From Oscillospiraceae bacterium (GTDB lineage Bacteria > Bacillota > Clostridia > Oscillospirales > Ruminococcaceae): a DNA stretch of 64,000 nt. The stretch lies in contig JAGASH010000005.1 of assembly GCA_017847835.1 (NCBI GenBank), positions 496,001 through 560,000 of the forward strand, in the 5' to 3' direction. Of the stretch, positions 59,233-64,000 are shown piece after piece (the stretch's first letter is position 1; the number at the start of each line of letters is the position of its first letter). Both the position numbers and the translations under genes were made by a program. The notes below the pieces were generated by a model. It was not told the origin of the DNA. It saw nothing but the letters and a program-made list of their open reading frames with translations, and made no database searches.

Positions 59233-60573
59233 TTACATTTCCCTGCCCTTGGATTTTTCGTGTGAACTCGAGGGCGGGGGAACAGTTCTCTTGACTTCGT
59301 TTGTGTTCAGAAGGTCATAAAAAGACAGTCTTTTACGAGCATCGACATTGTTCTTCTCCTTGCCGTCTATTTTCTCCTGAATATTTTCAATCTCTCCTTG
59401 TTCGCGCTTCTTTTTCAGCGCGGAGTCAAACTTGAAAAATTCTGCAATAGCCTCGTAAATCTTCTCAAAAAAGCCCTTTTCCTTGTCCTGTTGAATGAGT
59501 TTCGGCTCCAAATCCACGATTAAGCCGTTCTTTTCGTTCTTCACGGAAACAATGTTGCCTTCAAGCATACTCTTTAAAATCTTGCTCGAAAGCTCGGCGG
59601 GAGTTTTTCGGTATTCCGTTTTATCAAACATCGGCTTGCCGTTTACCATAAAATTCTCAAGCGGGGCAAACGACTTATCTCCGAAAATTTTTTCACGCAT
59701 ATCTTCAACCGTCTTATAAGCCCAGTCGAGCTGCTCTTGTGAAAGCGAGCCTGAATATATGTCTGTACTGGCTTTACTGTAGAAATCGGAGAGCTTTATG
59801 CCGTTCAAATCCCCGAATTTGATGTCAACGTCATAGTTCTTCTCAGCAGACAAACTCAAATCCATCGCAACATCATATCTCGCCTCTGCCGAGTCAAGCC
59901 CGTCAAGCAGCGCTCTTCCGATAGACCAAACCGAAACATATTCGTTTTCATTAACCGTTTTTAAAGCAAGGTCTCCGCCATTTTCCATTGCTTTGCTGTC
60001 AGTCGCGTCGTTTACCATGTGGATAAACACAAGACCATCTTTGAGAAAGCGGTCGGGCTCTCTGGTCGCGTTGGTATCGGCGTAGTCCCTGTCATATGCC
60101 CTCTGAAGATTGTAGACGAGATTTTTCGCGGCAGGGCTTTTCGCCTCAACCTCATACTGCTTATCAACGTACTCTTTAAGCGATCTGCGGATATTGTCCC
60201 TCGCCTCTTTGTCTCTGACAGGATGCCCGTATACGGTTTCGCCGTATTTGCTGATAGTGTCTGAGTCAAGATGATTTACGATATCGTCAATATGCCACTT
60301 GACTTTTCCTGCCATATTTATGTTGTTTATCGCATTGAGCGAAAACGCCATAGAGCGCGTAGTAATCAGAGGGTTGTCAGACTTGCTGACTTCTTCATCC
60401 ATTACCCTTCTGTTCAAAAAAGTATCGGTGAACAAATTGAAAAAATCTTCTTCTTTCATCGTTTTCTCATTGCCGTTCTTGTCCAAAACATCGACCTCGT
60501 CGAAAATCTTTCCATTTGCCCTTTTTGTAGCTTCAGCCACAATGTTCAAAAATTCAGGTGTAGGTGTTGCCAT
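59233..60573 (-). CDS. Secretion-locus paralogue 2, candidate type IV substrate
   Basis: A 446-residue soluble protein, clearly paralogous to the product of the downstream gene but diverged. Shared landmarks are AINNINMAGKV near 79-89, DRFLKDGLVFI near 176-186 and ENFMVNGKPMF near 307-317. The motif ARKRLSFYDLL lies near 409-419, and the last 25 residues are Pro, Ser, Lys and Arg-rich. It has no signal peptide. The start at 60573 follows AGAAAGGAC and lies about 36 bases from the predicted ECF transcription start. Function unknown; role as transferred effector is inferred from the locus. Confidence 0.72.
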   Translation of the reverse strand: MATPTPEFLNIVAEATKRANGKIFDEVDVLDKNGNEKTMKEEDFFNLFTDTFLNRRVMDEEVSKSDNPLITTRSMAFSLNAINNINMAGKVKWHIDDIVNHLDSDTISKYGETVYGHPVRDKEARDNIRRSLKEYVDKQYEVEAKSPAAKNLVYNLQRAYDRDYADTNATREPDRFLKDGLVFIHMVNDATDSKAMENGGDLALKTVNENEYVSVWSIGRALLDGLDSAEARYDVAMDLSLSAEKNYDVDIKFGDLNGIKLSDFYSKASTDIYSGSLSQEQLDWAYKTVEDMREKIFGDKSFAPLENFMVNGKPMFDKTEYRKTPAELSSKILKSMLEGNIVSVKNEKNGLIVDLEPKLIQQDKEKGFFEKIYEAIAEFFKFDSALKKKREQGEIENIQEKIDGKEKNNVDARKRLSFYDLLNTNEVKRTVPPPSSSHEKSKGREM

Positions 60574-60616
60574 AATACTGTCCTTTCTAAATTGGCCGTT
60601 TTTGGTTTTCGCCTGT

Positions 60617-60645
60617 TTATACGGCGAAATTTTCAAATTGTAACA
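60617..60645 (-). promoter_or_regulatory. ECF-type promoter of the paralogue pair
   Basis: TGTTAC-N16-CGTATAAAC on the minus strand, 44 bases upstream of the start codon. Confidence 0.75.
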
Positions 60646-60669
60646 GGGCTTCTAACATTTCCCGCGTTT

Positions 60670-61161
60670 TTACAGCTTTTCGATTATCTCTTTCAGCTTT
60701 GAAAGCGCTCTTGCGTGGGTTACTCTCGCGTTTGCTTCAGTCATTTCCATCATTTCGCCGATTTTTGCAAATCTGTACCCGTAATAATACCGCGCAACAA
60801 CAATATCCCTCATCTTCTCGGGCAGCTCCAGAAGCGCTTTCGCGAGCATCTCCTGCTGTTCGTTCATCACGATTTTATCCACAGGCTCGTCGCTCACGGG
60901 TATCTGAAGCTCCTCGATATCCTCGTTTATGCGGCGCTTGCGGAAATGTTCGATAAGCGTGTTCCTTGTGATAACGAAAACCCACGTTGACAAGGACGCT
61001 TTTTCGGGATTATAACTGTCGATATGCGAAACAACTTTCGCAAAAACATCGGACGTCAAATCCTCTGCGTCAGCGTAATTCTGTATTCTGTTGAATATGT
61101 AACCGAACACTTTGTTTTTGTATTCCCTGTAAATCTGTTCGGCAGATATTTCAAAGCTCAT
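60670..61161 (-). CDS. ECF-family RNA polymerase sigma factor
   Basis: A 163-residue sigma factor with only regions 2 and 4, the ECF layout. Region 2 shows YKNKVFGYIFNRIQNYADAEDLTSDVFAKVV and STWVFVITRNTLIEHFRKRR; region 4 ends RFAKIGEMMEMTEANARVTHARALSKLKE. It should recruit polymerase to the TGTTAC-N16-CGTATAA sites in this locus. No anti-sigma gene is adjacent. It starts 45 bases after the large regulator and is likely co-transcribed. The ATG at 61161 has AGGAGCG upstream; the TTG at 61188 lacks a site. Confidence 0.92.
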   Translation of the reverse strand: MSFEISAEQIYREYKNKVFGYIFNRIQNYADAEDLTSDVFAKVVSHIDSYNPEKASLSTWVFVITRNTLIEHFRKRRINEDIEELQIPVSDEPVDKIVMNEQQEMLAKALLELPEKMRDIVVARYYYGYRFAKIGEMMEMTEANARVTHARALSKLKEIIEKL

Positions 61162-61206
61162 AACATCGCTCCTGACAAGTTCTTTCAAACCAATTTTCGG
61201 ACGGCT

Positions 61207-63576
61207 TCAGATGATATTCATATTTTTCGCGGCAAGAATTGCCTCGGTACGGCTGTTCACACCCAGCTTTCGGTAGGTTTCCTGCGCGTGGAATTTTGCT
61301 GTGCGCTCGGTTATTCCAAGCCGCTCGCCGATTTGTTTCAGCGTAATCCCCTCCGCCTGCATTTTCAGTATATTCACGGCAGTTTCCGAAAGGGACGGAA
61401 GATTTGCAATCTGAGTTTTCATATAAACAGGATAACGAAGCGAAATCCTGCGGGTTTCTTCGAGAATTTTCCCGAAAAAGCAGCCGTTTTCACCGTCCTC
61501 GGGAAATTCATCGCGAACCGCGTCCAGAAGCGGATAGACAGCCGCTCCGTGCTCCGAAACAATTCTTATGAAACTATACTCGGAGATTTTTCGCAGGACC
61601 TCGGAAAATTCCTCTTTCCAATCGGATTTTCTGCGAAATTTTATGATAGATTTCAGAATTGCGAGCTCCATTGAAATGTACTTCCTGTCGCAGATTTCCG
61701 CGTAATCCGAAAGCCTGTCAATCAAAGCAAGCGCAGACGCGTATTTTTCCGTCGCGATATAACAGCGTATTTTCGTGAGATACTGATATCTGTGAAGCAC
61801 AAAAAACTCGTTTTCATCGGGAGCTTCGTTTGCAAGCCAGCTGTTCACGGCGTCGAAATCGCCCTCGTAAAGCGAAATTCTGCACAACAAAGCGCCGATA
61901 TTTTTATCCAGCTTGTAGACGAACTTTGTTTTTGCAACGCGTCCGCGAAATCCCTCGACAAGCTCCTTTGCCTCGGCGCTTTCGCCGTTTATCAGGAAAA
62001 GCCGAGCCTGAAGCCCAATTGCAACAAACATCATATTATAGTTTATTTCGCCTGTTTCAATCCGGTTTTTTGCTTTTGAAATCAAGCTTGATATCTCGTA
62101 GGAGTCGCCGCCCTTTTCATAAAAGCTCTCGGCAAGCCCGAGATTTATAAGCCCTTTTCCGTTCGAGCCTAAAAATACCGAAAGCAGCTTTCCCGATGTC
62201 CTTGCAATTTCTTTGTCCTTTTTCGTCCACTCGCAGAAGTCCTTTCCGCCGCTTATCAGCGAGGGCATATTGCTTGTGACGGACAATTCCGGAAACTGTG
62301 CAGATTTTTCGCACATCAGAACATACTGATTTTTTATCGTTTCAAGCGTATTCAGGCTTCCCTTATGCGGAAGAGCAATGTCGAGATAAGCAAGCCCGAC
62401 CGATATTTCTCGCTTTTCAAGTCCCTTTGCACCCGCAAGACGTTCCTTCAGCCTGCCGTACCAGAACTCGCTCTTTTCGACATTCATCATGACCGAATAC
62501 AGCAGCGACATTGATATCATCAGCCACGGGTCGCTTTCGATATCCTTTTCGGAAAGCAGAAGATAATATCTGCGCGTTTCAAAGAAATAGCCCATTTCGG
62601 GATTTGTTTTCGCGTTTCTTACAAGCAAGTCGCGCAATTTATCGGTATCATCGCAGCTCGCGTAAAATTCAAGCGCTTTTGCGTCGTTGCCGTTCATTTC
62701 GTAATAGAGCGCGATATTTCTGATAAATCCGTTTATCTGCTCCCGCGAATAGCACCGCATAAGCTCGTCATAGAGCGCAGCTTTCATAAAGCCGTTTATC
62801 GTGAAACTTTCGCCGCTTTTATGCAGGAAATTTCCGCTTTCCTCTGCACGGTTTATCACATCATCTATGTTTTTGTCGCCCGTGAGCACCTTTGCCAGAC
62901 CTATATCAAAGCTCTCCACCAGCGACAGCTTTGTCAGAAGCTCTTTTACCTCGGGCTCCAGCCAGATAAGCACCTTTTCCTTCAGCAAAGAAATGAAAAC
63001 ATCTCCGATTTTCTTTTCAAGCGCACTGTTGACCGCAGCGCCGTTGAGCATTTCAACCAAAGCAAATTTTACCGCGAAACCGTTTCCCTCGCTCTTTGTT
63101 ACTATATACTCAACATCGCTCTGCGAATACTTTTTTTCTTCGCGTTCGAGATAATCCGTCACATCATCGGCAGTAAGCGCAAGGTCTTCTTCGGAAATAA
63201 GGATAAAATTGCGCTTGATATAAGCCTCAATAAGCCAGGAAGGGATACTGCTTCTCGAAATCAGAACCAGCCATATATCCTTGCACTCGGTGAGCTCAAT
63301 AACCTCGCGGCGCTTTTCACGGTTCTGGAGCAAATGCAAATCGTCAATTACCACGACAGACGGGTTTTTCTTATCGCTTGCCGCAGCGGCCGCTTCCTTG
63401 AAATCCCGCGACTGTTCCGTACAAGACGCGTAGAAATATGGTTTATTTTTCAAAAACTGCCGAACCAACTCTGTCTTTCCGTAACCAGTTGCCCCGAAAA
63501 TGTAAACTACATTTCCGATTGACTTGCAGGCACGGATTTTCTTCAGAGCCTTGTGCGGCAAAATGTATTGTTCCAT
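61207..63576 (-). CDS. LuxR/MalT-type large ATP-binding regulator
   Basis: A 789-residue LAL-family transcription activator. The N-terminus has a P-loop GATGYGKT (28-35) and Walker B VVVIDDLHLL near 85; the middle is helical and TPR-like (ligand or partner sensing); the last 65 residues form a LuxR helix-turn-helix (LSETAVNILKMQAEGITLKQIGERLGITERTAKFH). Relatives bind ATP and a ligand, then activate transcription. It heads the operon with the ECF factor, so it probably controls that gene. A GCGAGG site sets the ATG at 63576. Confidence 0.9.
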   Translation of the reverse strand: MEQYILPHKALKKIRACKSIGNVVYIFGATGYGKTELVRQFLKNKPYFYASCTEQSRDFKEAAAAASDKKNPSVVVIDDLHLLQNREKRREVIELTECKDIWLVLISRSSIPSWLIEAYIKRNFILISEEDLALTADDVTDYLEREEKKYSQSDVEYIVTKSEGNGFAVKFALVEMLNGAAVNSALEKKIGDVFISLLKEKVLIWLEPEVKELLTKLSLVESFDIGLAKVLTGDKNIDDVINRAEESGNFLHKSGESFTINGFMKAALYDELMRCYSREQINGFIRNIALYYEMNGNDAKALEFYASCDDTDKLRDLLVRNAKTNPEMGYFFETRRYYLLLSEKDIESDPWLMISMSLLYSVMMNVEKSEFWYGRLKERLAGAKGLEKREISVGLAYLDIALPHKGSLNTLETIKNQYVLMCEKSAQFPELSVTSNMPSLISGGKDFCEWTKKDKEIARTSGKLLSVFLGSNGKGLINLGLAESFYEKGGDSYEISSLISKAKNRIETGEINYNMMFVAIGLQARLFLINGESAEAKELVEGFRGRVAKTKFVYKLDKNIGALLCRISLYEGDFDAVNSWLANEAPDENEFFVLHRYQYLTKIRCYIATEKYASALALIDRLSDYAEICDRKYISMELAILKSIIKFRRKSDWKEEFSEVLRKISEYSFIRIVSEHGAAVYPLLDAVRDEFPEDGENGCFFGKILEETRRISLRYPVYMKTQIANLPSLSETAVNILKMQAEGITLKQIGERLGITERTAKFHAQETYRKLGVNSRTEAILAAKNMNII

Positions 63577-63632
63577 TTTCCAACCTCGCTGTCTTTTTGG
63601 CACAATTCAGCCATTCCGACTTACCCTTATAT

Positions 63633-63661
63633 ATTATAAAATACTTCACAAAAAATTTCTA
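63633..63661 (-). promoter_or_regulatory. Probable promoter of the LuxR-type regulator gene
   Basis: TAGAAA-N17-TATAAT on the minus strand, 57 bases upstream of the start. The -35 box is poor, as expected of an activator-dependent promoter, and touches the palindrome at 63659-63680. The rest of 63,577-63,887 is T-rich with no gene. Confidence 0.5.
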
Positions 63662-63680
63662 CTGTCCGTTCGGACAGTAG
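63659..63680. promoter_or_regulatory. Perfect palindrome, likely operator
   Basis: CTACTGTCCG-TT-CGGACAGTAG: 10-base arms with a 2-base centre. It abuts the weak -35 box of the regulator gene and lies about 140 bases upstream of the divergent ECF-type promoter. Arms and symmetry fit a dimeric DNA-binding protein, plausibly the LuxR-type regulator itself. Confidence 0.65.
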
Positions 63681-63820
63681 GTGTGGATTTTGCAATTTTT
63701 TGTGAAAATGTACAAAATATAGTGCTTTTTTCGACGAGTTTTTTACTTTTTTCTTCGCTTTTTAGTTCCTTTTTCGATTTTTTTCGTTCCATATTGTAAA
63801 AAGTGTTTTTGATGAATACC

Positions 63821-63849
63821 TGTAACGTTTTTTTGGTTCGTGCGTATAA
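63821..63849 (+). promoter_or_regulatory. ECF-type promoter of the right-edge gene
   Basis: TGTAAC-N16-CGTATAAACC on the plus strand, 38 bases upstream of the start codon. It is the only one of the four sites with TGTAAC instead of TGTTAC. Confidence 0.75.
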
Positions 63850-63887
63850 ACCAACGAAAAATCAAAAGTTCAACGGAGGAATTCATT

Positions 63888-64000
63888 ATGCCGGATATAG
63901 AAGCACTTCAACTTAATGTTGAAAAGTCAAATGATGTGAGTATTTATACTGACGAATTTATCAAAAAAGCGAAAATTAACCTGTCAAAACCCGACCCTTC
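63888..64000 (+). CDS. Gene of the secretion locus, partial, runs off right edge
   Basis: The first 37 codons are visible, beginning MPDIEALQLNVEKSND and rich in charged residues, with no signal peptide. GGAGGAATTCATT precedes the ATG, an excellent ribosome binding site. It is transcribed away from the regulator from an ECF-type promoter, so it belongs to the same regulon. Function cannot be judged from this fragment. Confidence 0.7.
   Translation, partial: MPDIEALQLNVEKSNDVSIYTDEFIKKAKINLSKPDP

Noticed and set aside
1..64000. CRISPR arrays, insertion sequences, rRNA genes, integrase or prophage
   Set aside because: No regularly spaced repeats, transposase or integrase motifs, or rRNA-like stretches seen on either strand.

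Overview
The window looks like chromosome of a Gram-positive anaerobe of the class Clostridia, most likely an Oscillospiraceae/Ruminococcus relative. The reasons are the gene families present (IreB, DUF1540, TSCPD/TIGR03905, TIGR04086, DivIVA, a sigma-H-like factor), strong AGGAGG-type ribosome binding sites almost everywhere, many near-consensus TTGACA-N17-TATAAT promoters, and moderate GC with A+T-rich intergenic regions. No names or database matches were available; all calls come from reading the sequence.

Positions 1 to about 40,180 are core chromosome: a partial lipoprotein, a zinc-ribbon protein, a tRNA-like element, a sigma-H-like factor, a fumarase beta subunit, a DivIVA protein, ireB, a DUF1540 protein and carB (1-8,000); a chemoreceptor and the dgt-dnaG-rpoD-rpoD2 operon with two vegetative-type sigma factors in tandem (8,300-15,240); yigZ, rpmE, phosphoglucomutase, a protein with a histone-H1-like tail, tRNA-Leu and a DUF1508 protein (15,370-20,060); a DMT exporter, a D-2-hydroxyacid dehydrogenase, a TSCPD-metF-MetH-activation-domain operon, malic enzyme and a PHP phosphoesterase (20,100-26,560). 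Next comes a polyamine operon (26,800-33,580) encoding parts of both the SpeD/SpeE and the carboxyspermidine routes, then tspO, trpB2, a C39-like protein, a manganese riboswitch with mntP, the pdxST/pdxR divergon and thioredoxin.

From about 40,230 to the right edge lies a coherent, almost entirely minus-strand type IV secretion locus. In transcription order it encodes a LuxR/MalT-type large ATPase regulator, an ECF sigma factor, two paralogous proteins of about 440 residues, a small basic protein, a VirB2-like pilin, a CPBP membrane protease, the VirD4/TraG coupling ATPase, an Ig-like surface protein, two VirB6/TrbL-like membrane proteins, a VirB4 ATPase with a VirB3/PrgI-like N-terminus, a solute-binding-like lipoprotein, a second Ig-like protein, further lipoproteins and a STAS protein. 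No relaxase is visible.

The most interesting observation is a promoter family not explained by vegetative sigma. Four sites with the form TG-T-(T/A)-AC, then exactly 16 bases, then (C/G)GTATAA sit in front of the pilin, the small protein, the paralogue pair and a divergent gene running off the right edge. This is ECF-type architecture, and the locus carries its own ECF sigma gene directly downstream of the large regulator. The inferred circuit is LuxR-type regulator to ECF sigma to pilus, coupling ATPase and candidate secreted proteins, several of which share an R-x-(K/R)-x-(S/T)-F-x-(D/E)-L motif near the C-terminus.
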